In this document: positions 1 to 7,801 of the stretch, piece after piece
Numbering within the stretch: position 1 is the first letter of the stretch
How the letters are laid out: each line of letters begins with the position of its first letter
From: Gammaproteobacteria bacterium UBA2955
GTDB taxonomy: Bacteria > Pseudomonadota > Gammaproteobacteria > Pseudomonadales > Azotimanducaceae
NCBI GenBank assembly: GCA_002348825.1
Contig: DEBN01000085.1
Span: 1-12,258, forward strand
Direction: 5' to 3'
Length of the DNA stretch: 12,258 nt
The notes under the pieces: generated by a model
The model's input: only the letters and a program-made list of their open reading frames with translations
Told to the model about the DNA's origin: nothing
The model's database searches: none
Program-made: the position numbers and the translations under genes

Positions 1-92
1 GCGCTCATACTGCGCTTCGCGAAGCACGCCCAGACTGGGCCGCGCTGGCCATGCCCGACTACGCGACACACCCTTCGATCGATCGGCTATAA
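1..92 (+). CDS. Possible C-terminal end of a plus-strand gene entering from the left (partial)
   Basis: Frame 3 of the plus strand is open from the window edge and stops at TAA 90-92, giving about 29 residues that end in MPDYATHPSIDRL. The mix of acidic, aromatic and hydrophobic residues looks like a real protein tail, and it stops almost exactly where the oppositely oriented DUF3108-like gene stops (87-89), so the two would be convergent with a 6-base overlap at their ends. I cannot name the family from so little sequence. Other frames are also open here, so this is an inference from composition and placement, not a firm call. Confidence 0.4.
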   Translation, partial: AHTALREARPDWAALAMPDYATHPSIDRL

Positions 93-839
93 CCCACCTA
101 ATACGTCGGCGGAAGATTTCTCTGCGCGCTCTAACGTCCCTGCGTCAGCTATCAATAGTCTAAAAGATGGATCCGGCAACAGTGGTATCTTGATGCTCGC
201 TGCTACTGCGACTGTAGCGCCGCTTATTTCTGCAAGGGCGACCTGTATCCGACGTTTACGATCTTTGTTGTCCCTTACCTCATAGTCGCACTGTATACCG
301 GGGCCGCTGTAGTAGCGCTCTGTTGCCTTCACCGCTCTGGCTTTGCGGTTGAGCAGTCGTATCTCGTAGTCGTCCTCGCCGTCGTGTACTTTTGAGCCTT
401 TGTAGCAGTCCGGACTTAGGAACAGTGCCGAAATTAGATCCACGCCCTGTGGCGTTGGAATGGTCTCAAACGGTTCACCGGCCTTGCGCATACGCCGAGT
501 TTCTTTGGGTCCGTAGAGGGTAACCTTGTAGCCGTCATCGGAGCTTTTGCTGAGCGTCAGGTAGGCCTCGGTTTTTGGATTGCCGCCCTGCCATTGCCCC
601 TTGGAAGCGAATTGGCCATTCCACGTATAGTATTTGTTCATTGCGCGAGAGGTTTTGAAAACACCGAGAAATTCGTAGACCTCTCCTTTACGATCGAAAT
701 CGAGCGTCAATACCCCTGCATTTAAAAAAGCCATGCGCGCTTCGTACCGGTAGGTTGCGGCCGGTTTTATCGACGTCGCGTTACTCCACATCGGAAGCAG
801 CAAAATTGCGGCTATTAGGACCGGTAGGATTCGTCTCAT
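87..839 (-). CDS. Secreted/periplasmic DUF3108-like protein
   Basis: The gene encodes 250 residues. A short basic start (MRR) is followed by a hydrophobic run, ILPVLIAAILLLP, and a polar NATS stretch, which reads as a Sec signal peptide of about 22 residues, so the mature protein should be periplasmic or envelope-associated. The mature part starts with a YRYEARMAFLNAGVLTLDF-like beta pattern and later has PQGVDLISALF and a GPGIQCDYEVRDNK segment, in line with DUF3108 envelope proteins; that family name rests on recognition by eye. Two Cys remain in the mature part (in SPDCYKG and GIQCDY) and could form a disulfide. I chose ATG 839 because a TTG four codons upstream (851) has no better ribosome site and would put extra charge before the signal. 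It follows the merR-like gene by 34 bases on the same strand and may be the last gene of that transcript. Its molecular role is unknown. Confidence 0.6.
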   Translation of the reverse strand: MRRILPVLIAAILLLPMWSNATSIKPAATYRYEARMAFLNAGVLTLDFDRKGEVYEFLGVFKTSRAMNKYYTWNGQFASKGQWQGGNPKTEAYLTLSKSSDDGYKVTLYGPKETRRMRKAGEPFETIPTPQGVDLISALFLSPDCYKGSKVHDGEDDYEIRLLNRKARAVKATERYYSGPGIQCDYEVRDNKDRKRRIQVALAEISGATVAVAASIKIPLLPDPSFRLLIADAGTLERAEKSSADVLGGL

Positions 840-873
840 AACGTTTCGCAAGACCCAGCGCTGCGCTGACAGT

Positions 874-1230
874 TCAGGCTTTAAGCGCGCGAAGTACGTC
901 TTCCAGTTCGCTTAAGGTTTGCTTCACCAACATATTAAATTGGGTTACGTCGTCTTTCGCTGTATCGCTACCGAGCTGCAGCCGTGCGCCCCCTATGGTG
1001 AAACCTTGTTCGTATAACAACGCTCGGATCTGCCGGATCATAATAATATCTTGGCGTTGATAGTAGCGGCGGTTGCCTCGGCGTTTTGTTGGCTTTAGCT
1101 GCGGGAACTCCTGCTCCCAATAACGCAACACATGGGGCTTTACGTCACACAGCCCGCTGACCTCGCCTATTGTGAAGTAACGTTTGCCTGGAATCGGGGG
1201 CAGTTCGCCGTTGCTTCCGGGCTCTAACAT
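874..1230 (-). CDS. MerR-family transcriptional regulator located after ihfA
   Basis: 118 residues. Residues about 17-85 form a MerR-type winged helix-turn-helix: YFTIGEVSGLCDVKPHVLRYWE is helix-turn-helix 1, and KRRGNRRYYQRQDI is the wing with the basic RGNRRYY signature, followed by a second helical pair (IRQIRALLYEQGFTIGGARLQL). A leucine-containing helix at about 98-117 is the likely dimerisation coiled coil. There is no sizeable effector domain and only one Cys (in GLCDV), so a thiol or metal sensor of the SoxR/CueR type is unlikely. The ATG lies 3 bases after the ihfA stop (TAA, AGT, ATG), so translation is probably coupled. A small MerR-like gene directly after ihfA is a recurrent arrangement in Pseudomonas-like gammaproteobacteria; its target genes are not known to me. 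Confidence 0.85.
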   Translation of the reverse strand: MLEPGSNGELPPIPGKRYFTIGEVSGLCDVKPHVLRYWEQEFPQLKPTKRRGNRRYYQRQDIIMIRQIRALLYEQGFTIGGARLQLGSDTAKDDVTQFNMLVKQTLSELEDVLRALKA

Positions 1231-1233
1231 ACT

Positions 1234-1554
1234 TTAGCGCTCAGTCTCTGACTCTTGCGGATCACCGGCATAGACCTCAACCCGCGCTTTGAGTTTCTGG
1301 CCGGGTCGAAACGTAACCACGCGCCGCGCGGTGATCGGTATCTCTTCGCCAGTCTTTGGGTTGCGTCCTGGCCGCTCGCCTTTTTCACGAAGATCAAAAT
1401 TGCCAAAACCGGACAATTTTACTTGCACGTTTTTCTCTAACGAATTTGATACTTCGGAAAAGAACAGTTCAACGATCTCTTTGGCTTCGCGCTTGTTTAA
1501 TCCCAGCTCATCAAATAACTGATCCGCCATTTTAGCTTTGGTAAGTGCCGACAC
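1234..1554 (-). CDS. ihfA: Integration host factor subunit alpha
   Basis: 106 residues from the chosen start. IHF alpha pairs with IHF beta and bends DNA sharply at specific sites in recombination, replication and sigma54 transcription. The sequence follows the DNABII fold: an N-terminal helical dimer part ([30 protein letters not shown]), then [13 protein letters not shown] and the beta-ribbon arm [20 protein letters not shown] with the Pro that intercalates into DNA (in RPGRNP). The start is GTG 1554: SALTKA directly after it matches the usual IHF alpha N-terminus, and GGGGAAGGA sits just upstream. The open frame reaches back to TTG 1587, but those 11 codons do not resemble the family. The C-terminal tail is slightly longer than the usual 99-100 residues. 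It lies between pheT (166 bases upstream) and the merR-like gene (3 bases downstream). Confidence 0.96.
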   Translation of the reverse strand: MSALTKAKMADQLFDELGLNKREAKEIVELFFSEVSNSLEKNVQVKLSGFGNFDLREKGERPGRNPKTGEEIPITARRVVTFRPGQKLKARVEVYAGDPQESETER

Positions 1555-1720
1555 TTTTTCCTTCCCCAAGGTTTTGTAGCAATTCAAATTTATGAGTTGC
1601 TGTTCTTCTTAGCGGCAACGTCCCCAATCACTTTACCTATCCAGCTCAACAACCAACAGTATTAATCTTTTCTATTTTTTCGGTGTTTAATCAATTTACC
1701 CTTCGGTTTACCCTTAGCGA
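1555..1720 (-). promoter_or_regulatory. pheT-ihfA spacer with weak candidate promoter and a 9-bp direct repeat
   Basis: This 166-base spacer separates pheT from ihfA. On the minus strand, TTGCCG (1618-1613), 18 bases, then CATAAA (1594-1589) is a weak sigma70-like match that would start transcription close to ihfA. Just after the pheT stop the plus strand reads TTTACCCTT twice (1695-1703 and 1707-1715, period 12). I found no hairpin followed by a T-run, so transcription from pheT may continue into ihfA. Both signals are low-scoring and inferred. Confidence 0.3.
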
Positions 1721-4111
1721 TCACCGTTGTCTTGCAGAATGCTTCAGTTGCATCGCCTGCAAGGCCGCATCTGCTAGAGCGTTTATTTCTTCTTCCGATA
1801 ATGTCGTCGTTTGACTCTGTAAGGTCAAGCCCAAAGCTAGACTTTTTTCATTAGAATCAATGCCTTCGCCTTGATACACGTCAAACAACCTCACATCCAC
1901 TAACTTTTCGCCTACGGCGTCGCGAACGGTCTCTAATACCGAAGCCGCTGGCACATCGCGCTGCACAACCACTGCCAAATCACGTCGCACCTGTGGGAAC
2001 TTGGATATGCTTTGGTGACGACGCGGCGCTTTGGCCAAAACCGCATCGCTGCGCAGTTCAAAGACAAACGCCGGCGACACATCAACCAGTTTTTGCACGT
2101 GTGGGTGCACTAAACCTACCCGCCCAATGACCTGATCGCCGATAGAGATTTCAGCGCTCTGGCCCGGATGGAAGGCTTCATCGATCAGCGGCCGGAACGT
2201 GACGCGCTGTCCGGCCCAATCACACAGCGCTTCCACCACCCCTTTGGCGTCAAAGAAATCTACCGGGCTGTCGGACTGATACCAACCCTCTGCCTCTCGA
2301 TCACCCCACATTACGCCACCAATCATCGCTCGCTGGACCAGTTCGCCGTCCGCAGGCAGAAACACCAATCCGGTTTCAAAAGCGCGGCCGCTGGTTTGCT
2401 GCCGCAAGCTGTTGTTTTTTGCCACCTGTACCAAACCGGGCAGCAGCGTCGTGCGCATTACAGACTGCTCGGAAGACATTGGGTTTAAGAGTTGCAGTGG
2501 CGCGTGGCTCGGATCGAACGCCTGTTGCCACTGCGGATCTACAAAGGAGTAGGTAATCACTTCGTTAAAGCCCAACCGCACCAGTTGCTGCTTCAACTGG
2601 ACTTCAGAATGCTCTGCTAATGGCACTTCGGCCAATGCGGGCCGCGCAACAGGTACCGTACTCGGTATGTTGTTGTAGCCGTATATGCGACACACCTCTT
2701 CGATCAGATCCGCCTCTAGGGCGATGTCAAAACGGTGTGAGGGCGCCAGCACTTGCCATTCAACACCCGCGTCGGTGTCTTTGCGCTCGCGTACATCAAA
2801 ATCCAAACGCGTCATCGCCTGATCCACTGTGTTGGCGTCTATATCGACGCCCAAAGCGCTTTGCAGCCGACTCTGGCGCAGCGTCACTACCTGAGTAATC
2901 GGTAAGTCGTCTGCGCTCAGCGCCTCCACAATCGGCCCCGGAACACCGCCAACGATGTCGAGAAGCAATCGAGTCGCCCGCTGCAACGCGGCATTTTGCA
3001 GCTCGGCATCAACGCCGCGCTCATAACGATGCGAGGCGTCCGTATGCAGACCATAGCGGCGCGCAGTTCCAGCGATCGCTAGCGGCGCGAAGAACGCACA
3101 TTCCAAAAGCAAATCTTGTGTGTTTTCCTGCACCCCCGAATGCTTGCCGCCCATGACCCCGGCAATAGCAACCGGCCCAGCGGCATCGGCGATGACCAGC
3201 GTTTCCGCGTCTAACTCGACGTCTTGCCCGTCTAACAAGGTTAATTTGTCGCCCACTTCGGCCATTCGCACGTTGATGCCTTGGGCCAAGCGGTTGAGGT
3301 CAAAAGCATGCATTGGCTGCCCTTGTTCTATGAGCACGTAATTGGTCACATCCACCACCGGGTCAATGCTGCGTAAACCACAACGACGCAACCGTTCGCT
3401 CATCCATAACGGCGTGGGCCGAGACAAGTCCACGCCTTCGATTACGCGACCGAGATAGCGCGGGCATTGCGCTTTTGCTGCGACCGTTATCGGCATAACG
3501 CGCTCGCTTGCGCTCGCCACAGGCTCGATGACCGGGTAGCTGACCGCAAGATTATTCAGCACCCCAACTTCTCGAGCTAGGCCCTTGATCGACAGGCAGT
3601 CACCACGGTTAGGGGTTAAATCTAGGTCCACAGTGATGTCGTCCAAGGGCAATTCTGCACCCACGGTCTGCGCCAGATCGCTGCCAACCGCTAGGTGTTG
3701 GCCGAGCTCCATAATGCCACTGTGGTCATCACCCAATCCCAGCTCATCTGCACTGCATAACATGCCGAAGGATTCAACGCCGCGCAGCTTGGCTTTCTTA
3801 ATCTTGAAGTTATCCGGCAATACCGCCCCAACTTTGGCAAACGCGGTCTGCAAACCCGGACGCGCATTGGGAGCACCACATACGACCTGAAAGGTTTCGC
3901 TGCCATCATTGACCTTGCAGACACGCAATTTGTCTGCGTCTGGATGCTGTTCCGCGGTTTCAATACGTCCGACCACTACGCCACTGAATGGTTTGGCCGC
4001 AGATTCGACGCCGTCCACTTCGAGCCCGGCCATGGTTAACTGCTGCAGCAACGCGTCTCGCTCTAGCTCTGGATTAACCCACTGTCTAAGCCATGCTTCG
4101 CTAAATTTCAT
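1721..4111 (-). CDS. pheT: Phenylalanyl-tRNA synthetase beta subunit
   Basis: 796 residues, almost the same as E. coli PheT (795). With PheS it forms the cytoplasmic alpha2beta2 enzyme that charges tRNA-Phe; the beta subunit binds tRNA and edits Tyr-tRNA-Phe. Domains in order: the N-terminal MKFSEAWLRQWVNP start typical of bacterial PheT, an EMAP-II-like tRNA-binding domain at about 40-150 (QHPDADKLRVCKV, VVCGAPN), the LDLTPNRGDCLSI junction, the B3/4 editing region at about 210-390 (DVTNYVLIEQGQPMHAFD, LLLECAFF, SHRYERGVD), the B5 domain at about 400-470, the catalytic-like core (YGYNNIPSTVP, NPMSSEQSVMRTTLLPGL), and a C-terminal FDX-ACB anticodon-binding domain from about residue 700 (KFPQVRRDLAVVV, LFDVYQGEGI). 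Start ATG 4111 has an AGAGAG-type ribosome site. It lies 48 bases after pheS and must be cotranscribed with it. No damage is visible. Confidence 0.98.
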   Translation of the reverse strand: MKFSEAWLRQWVNPELERDALLQQLTMAGLEVDGVESAAKPFSGVVVGRIETAEQHPDADKLRVCKVNDGSETFQVVCGAPNARPGLQTAFAKVGAVLPDNFKIKKAKLRGVESFGMLCSADELGLGDDHSGIMELGQHLAVGSDLAQTVGAELPLDDITVDLDLTPNRGDCLSIKGLAREVGVLNNLAVSYPVIEPVASASERVMPITVAAKAQCPRYLGRVIEGVDLSRPTPLWMSERLRRCGLRSIDPVVDVTNYVLIEQGQPMHAFDLNRLAQGINVRMAEVGDKLTLLDGQDVELDAETLVIADAAGPVAIAGVMGGKHSGVQENTQDLLLECAFFAPLAIAGTARRYGLHTDASHRYERGVDAELQNAALQRATRLLLDIVGGVPGPIVEALSADDLPITQVVTLRQSRLQSALGVDIDANTVDQAMTRLDFDVRERKDTDAGVEWQVLAPSHRFDIALEADLIEEVCRIYGYNNIPSTVPVARPALAEVPLAEHSEVQLKQQLVRLGFNEVITYSFVDPQWQQAFDPSHAPLQLLNPMSSEQSVMRTTLLPGLVQVAKNNSLRQQTSGRAFETGLVFLPADGELVQRAMIGGVMWGDREAEGWYQSDSPVDFFDAKGVVEALCDWAGQRVTFRPLIDEAFHPGQSAEISIGDQVIGRVGLVHPHVQKLVDVSPAFVFELRSDAVLAKAPRRHQSISKFPQVRRDLAVVVQRDVPAASVLETVRDAVGEKLVDVRLFDVYQGEGIDSNEKSLALGLTLQSQTTTLSEEEINALADAALQAMQLKHSARQR

Positions 4112-4159
4112 GTTTTGCTCTCTTTAAATCCGCGCATCGGTATACGCCCCGCTTAGCCA

Positions 4160-5303
<1,144 letters not shown>

Positions 5304-5340
5304 AAAGTAGCTCGTGACGCTGCGCGCGGCAGCACCACCT

Positions 5341-5706
5341 TTATGCGGCTTCTGCTGCTGCCGGCTGCACGCGCTTGGCTAACGCAGCGAAAGTGTCCTT
5401 TTCGTGCATAGCAATATCTGCCAACACTTTACGATCCACCTCGATGCCTGCTTCCTTGAGACCCGCTATAAAGCGGCTATAGGACAAGCCGTGTTCGCGC
5501 GCGGCGGCGTTAATACGCACAATCCACAGCCGACGAAATTGACGCTTGCGCTGACGCCGATCACGATAGGCGTATTGACCGGCTTTGATCACCGCCTGCT
5601 TGGCAACTTTGAACGTGCGACTGCGCGCGCCGTAGTAGCCTTTTGCAGCCTTTAAGATTTTTTTTCGACGTGCTCTCGAGGCCACGCTTCTCTTGATTCT
5701 CGGCAT
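5341..5706 (-). CDS. rplT: 50S ribosomal protein L20
   Basis: 121 residues (E. coli L20 has 118). L20 binds 23S rRNA domain II, is needed for early 50S assembly, and in E. coli also represses its own operon. The very basic N-terminal extension ([23 protein letters not shown]) and the core [38 protein letters not shown] and [17 protein letters not shown] are near-invariant family signatures. Only the C-terminal tail (QPAAAEAA) is lineage-specific. The start ATG 5706 has a strong AGGAGG site 4 bases upstream that overlaps the rpmI stop codon, so rpmI and rplT are translationally coupled. Confidence 0.98.
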   Translation of the reverse strand: MPRIKRSVASRARRKKILKAAKGYYGARSRTFKVAKQAVIKAGQYAYRDRRQRKRQFRRLWIVRINAAAREHGLSYSRFIAGLKEAGIEVDRKVLADIAMHEKDTFAALAKRVQPAAAEAA

Positions 5707-5710
5707 GGTT

Positions 5711-5717
5711 CCTCCTA
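5711..5717 (-). promoter_or_regulatory. rplT ribosome binding site overlapping the rpmI stop codon
   Basis: The minus strand reads TAGGAGG here: the rpmI stop TAG (5717-5715) shares its last two bases with the perfect Shine-Dalgarno AGGAGG (5716-5711), placed 4 bases before the rplT ATG. A ribosome ending rpmI sits directly on the rplT initiation site, which fits the balanced L35/L20 synthesis known in other bacteria. Confidence 0.85.
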
Positions 5718-5915
5718 TCGAGCCTTGGTGGGCAACATAGTACGCAACGCCGGCACATCCGCCGCCGCCACATTCTCCATGCCACGCAACTGACGCTTAC
5801 GCTTAGGCGCTTTTTTGGTCAGAATGTGATTCTTGTTGGTCTGCTTGCGCTTAAACCCTGTTGCAGTGCGGCGAAATCGCTTCGCGGCACCACGGTGTGT
5901 TTTTAACTTAGGCAT
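5715..5915 (-). CDS. rpmI: 50S ribosomal protein L35
   Basis: 66 residues (E. coli L35 has 65). The start [20 protein letters not shown] is the family signature, followed by [24 protein letters not shown] and the C-terminal [10 protein letters not shown]. It is a small basic protein of the large subunit. ATG 5915 is chosen; GGAG lies 9 bases upstream. The frame stays open for another 24 codons to 5987, but those codons overlap a hairpin with a T-run and have no family resemblance. It sits 157 bases after infC and 8 bases before rplT. Confidence 0.97.
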   Translation of the reverse strand: MPKLKTHRGAAKRFRRTATGFKRKQTNKNHILTKKAPKRKRQLRGMENVAAADVPALRTMLPTKAR

Positions 5916-5941
5916 TTGCCTGAACTCCACGCGATTCATTG

Positions 5942-5962
5942 AAAAAACGCCTTGAGCGTTTT
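5942..5962 (-). terminator. Hairpin with U-run between infC and rpmI (weak terminator or L20 control element)
   Basis: On the minus strand AAAACGC (5962-5956), loop TCAAG, GCGTTTT (5950-5944) and two further T form a 7-bp stem whose 3' side lies in a six-T run. It ends 26 bases before the rpmI ATG. It could be a weak attenuator between infC and rpmI, or part of the RNA structure through which L20 controls rpmI-rplT in E. coli. The stem is A/U-rich, so strength is doubtful. Confidence 0.5.
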
Positions 5963-6072
5963 CGCTTATTTGCTGCGCCCCGCGCATGACACGTGGCTGA
6001 CAGCGACAGATGAGTCTGCTTTCTTATTCTTCTGCTATTGCAAGTGTCTTGGTCGCTTCGCAGAGCCTGCCG

Positions 6073-6633
6073 TCAGGTGGCTGCTTGCGCGCTCGGTGCC
6101 TTTTTATTTTTACGCGGCGCCAACACCATGATCACTTGTCGACCTTCAAACTTCGGCTCGGCTTCAACCGATCCGAGGTCGTCCAGGTCCTCGGCGATTC
6201 GGGTCATCAATGACATGCCAATTTCGGGGTGAACTACCTCGCGGCCCCTAAATCGCAATGACACTTTGGCCTTGTCGCCTTCTTCTAAAAAGCGCTTCAG
6301 GTTGCGTAGTTTTACCTGATAGTCGCCCTCTTCCGTTCCAGGCCGGAACTTCATTTCCTTCACCTGAATCTGCTTTTGCTTTTTACGCTGAGCTGCCTTG
6401 GTCTTTTTTAGCTCGAACAGATGCTTGCCATAATCCATGACTTTACATACAGGTGGCTCCGCTTCTGCTGCTACAAGCACCAGATCCAAGCCCGCGGCCC
6501 TGGCTTCTGCCAGAGCTTCGGCTCGGCTCACCACGCCACGTTGTTCTCCACCGGCACCGACAAGTCGAACGTCAGCGGCTGTAATGTCTTCATTCAAAAG
6601 CGAACGATCTACTCGCTTACTTGCTTTTTTAAT
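6073..6633 (-). CDS. infC: Translation initiation factor IF-3, AUU start
   Basis: 186 residues from the chosen start (E. coli IF3 has 180). IF3 binds the 30S subunit, prevents premature 50S joining and rejects non-canonical start codons. The N-domain holds [15 protein letters not shown] and [17 protein letters not shown], the linker is lysine-rich ([15 protein letters not shown]), and the C-domain shows [37 protein letters not shown] and [12 protein letters not shown] place the start at ATT 6633: GGAG (6643-6640) sits exactly 6 bases upstream. The ATG at 6645 has no ribosome site, and the ATG at 6639 abuts the GGAG. AUU is the known infC start in many bacteria and lets IF3 repress its own synthesis. 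First gene of the cluster; promoter at 6792-6820. thrS is not upstream. Confidence 0.95.
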   Translation of the reverse strand: MKKASKRVDRSLLNEDITAADVRLVGAGGEQRGVVSRAEALAEARAAGLDLVLVAAEAEPPVCKVMDYGKHLFELKKTKAAQRKKQKQIQVKEMKFRPGTEEGDYQVKLRNLKRFLEEGDKAKVSLRFRGREVVHPEIGMSLMTRIAEDLDDLGSVEAEPKFEGRQVIMVLAPRKNKKAPSAQAAT

Positions 6634-6639
6634 GGGCAT

Positions 6640-6643
6640 CTCC
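6640..6643 (-). promoter_or_regulatory. Shine-Dalgarno GGAG that places the infC start at AUU
   Basis: GGAG on the minus strand lies 6 bases before ATT 6633. It is embedded between two in-frame ATG codons, one of which contributes its own G and the other of which touches it, so neither ATG can use it with normal spacing. The conserved protein sequence resumes a few codons later, in line with an AUU start. Confidence 0.75.
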
Positions 6644-6791
6644 ATTTGATTACCGAATCGCTCAAGTCAGAGAAAACCATGCAACATTATGTAAAACAAG
6701 GTTTTTTTTGCCTATTTGAGCGTGTTTGCCGAAACCCATCCGACCGTTATCCAACACGGGTTTGCAGCACGCGATCGCAAAAGCGGCGCGT

Positions 6792-6820
6792 ATTCTACTG
6801 CCAGCACATAGCCCCATCAA
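6792..6820 (-). promoter_or_regulatory. Sigma70-type promoter of the infC operon
   Basis: On the minus strand TTGATG (6820-6815), a 17-base spacer and TAGAAT (6797-6792) match the housekeeping promoter consensus at 4 of 6 and 5 of 6 positions with ideal spacing. Transcription would begin near 6785, giving a leader of about 150 bases before the infC AUU. It lies between the end of the crotonase gene and infC, which is where the cluster needs its own promoter. Confidence 0.7.
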
Positions 6821-6882
6821 GCGCTGTGTGCATGGCTATTCCACCTCTGCATCCGGCAAAACCGCCACTTTCGACCAAGGCT

Positions 6883-7542
6883 TCAAGCTAAGCTGGCCGC
6901 AATGCGGTCGATGTATTCGCGACGCACGTCGAGCTTCGTCGCGGCGTAGGCCGCAGCCGGCAGTTCTGCCAATGCTGTCGCCTGCGCAAACGCCAGATTC
7001 TCTAGATCACCCGCCTCTGCCACTTGATCCAAGTAACCCGCCTGTTGCGCAGCATCAGGCGGGTAGAGCTGGGCCTGAATGATCGCTTGGGTTTGATGAC
7101 GTTTCGACAATCGACACTTGGCCATCTCCATGCCAAACGGCGGCAATGACATCCCGATCGCAGTTTCGTTTAGGCCGTATCTAAAATCCCCAGCAGCCCC
7201 AATTCGGGTATCTGCTGCAAGGAGCACCAATGCGCCCGCTGCAATTGCATGGCCGTTGCTCGCCACCACCACGGGTTGCGGGAACGAAAACAACCGCAGC
7301 AACATGGCAGCACCTCGGTTTACCAACTCCGTACGCTCCTTGGCACCTTTCGCCAACTCCTTCAGATCGAAACCGGCACTGAAAACTCCCTCTCGACCGG
7401 TGATGACAACGGCACCCGCCAATTTTTCAGCGCGGTCCAAGCCTTCGTTCATGGCATCGACAAAGCCATGACTCACGGCGTTGGCCTTACCGTCATCCAA
7501 ACCGATCACAGCGACCTTGTCTTGTTCTCTATAACTCAGCAT
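6883..7542 (-). CDS. Short crotonase-family (enoyl-CoA hydratase/isomerase-like) protein
   Basis: 219 residues, shorter than the usual 255-265. The crotonase fold is clear: LDDGKANAVSHGFVDAMN near the start, the first oxyanion-hole motif FSAGFDLKEL at 54-63, and SNGHAIAAGALVLLAAD at 95-111 with the second oxyanion glycine. Of the two catalytic glutamates of rat enoyl-CoA hydratase, the second has a counterpart (E126 in YGLNETAIG), but the first position (GGGCE in rat) reads AAGAL here, with Leu105. A single-Glu active site is seen in enoyl-CoA isomerases and other crotonases, so hydratase activity is doubtful. The C-terminal trimerisation helices look shortened. Start ATG 7542 has GGGGAG six bases upstream. 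It occupies the place before infC that thrS normally holds, and it ends 237 bases before infC with no evident terminator. Confidence 0.88.
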   Translation of the reverse strand: MLSYREQDKVAVIGLDDGKANAVSHGFVDAMNEGLDRAEKLAGAVVITGREGVFSAGFDLKELAKGAKERTELVNRGAAMLLRLFSFPQPVVVASNGHAIAAGALVLLAADTRIGAAGDFRYGLNETAIGMSLPPFGMEMAKCRLSKRHQTQAIIQAQLYPPDAAQQAGYLDQVAEAGDLENLAFAQATALAELPAAAYAATKLDVRREYIDRIAASLA

Positions 7543-7801
7543 CTACAGCTCCCCATTCTCCGACTTACATTTACCCCGACCGAAACGCGCAATCAATGCA
7601 ACGCCAAGCACGGTAGCGCTCAACATAACGCTAAGGCGTTTAGCTGCCGTCACTAATTCTGACTCGGCGGGTCATGCCACGCCGATCTGAATAATAGCGC
7701 GAACACATCGGCTGCGCCTGCGGGGATTGCTCCAGCAGCGGTATATTTCCCCCAAGTGAGCGTTTAACATCGGCCCGAATATCACACCGATGGAGAGCGA
7801 C
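7543..7801. promoter_or_regulatory. Divergent spacer between the crotonase gene and the membrane protein gene
   Basis: This 259-base spacer must hold the promoters for both directions. For the minus-strand crotonase gene, TTGATT, 17 bases, TAAATG (about 7599-7571) is a poor match. For the plus strand I find AT-rich -10-like words (AATAAT at about 7691, TATATT at about 7742) without good -35 partners. A short inverted repeat GCTAA-GGCGT-TTAGC lies at about 7630-7644. No tRNA or further coding frame is supported. Confidence 0.3.
7792..7795 (+). promoter_or_regulatory. Shine-Dalgarno GGAG favouring the GTG start at 7802
   Basis: GGAG lies 6 bases before GTG 7802 and shares its first G with the in-frame ATG 7790-7792. 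That ATG has no ribosome site of its own upstream, so the downstream GTG is the better start for the membrane protein gene. Confidence 0.55.

Noticed and set aside
14..25. 12-bp perfect palindrome GCTTCGCGAAGC
   Set aside because: It sits within the likely plus-strand coding frame with no T-run or partner repeat. One copy of this length is weak evidence for a site.
1555..1587. 11-codon extension of IHF alpha from TTG 1587
   Set aside because: The residues do not match IHF alpha, and GTG 1554 has a good ribosome site directly before the conserved SALTKA.
2168..2488. 106-codon plus-strand frame inside pheT
   Set aside because: It is an antisense shadow of a full-length conserved gene and has no independent signal.
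5916..5987. 24-codon N-terminal extension of L35
   Set aside because: It has no resemblance to the L35 family, overlaps the hairpin at 5942-5962, and the family start MPKLKTH lies at 5915.
6661..6745. Short frame MGFGKHAQIGKKN... in the infC leader
   Set aside because: The ribosome site is weak, there is no meaningful amino-acid bias, and frames of 25 codons are expected by chance.
6421..7082. Plus-strand frames across the start of infC, its leader and the crotonase end
   Set aside because: They overlap well-supported genes and the infC promoter, have no ribosome sites, and show low-complexity Ser/Arg/Pro composition.
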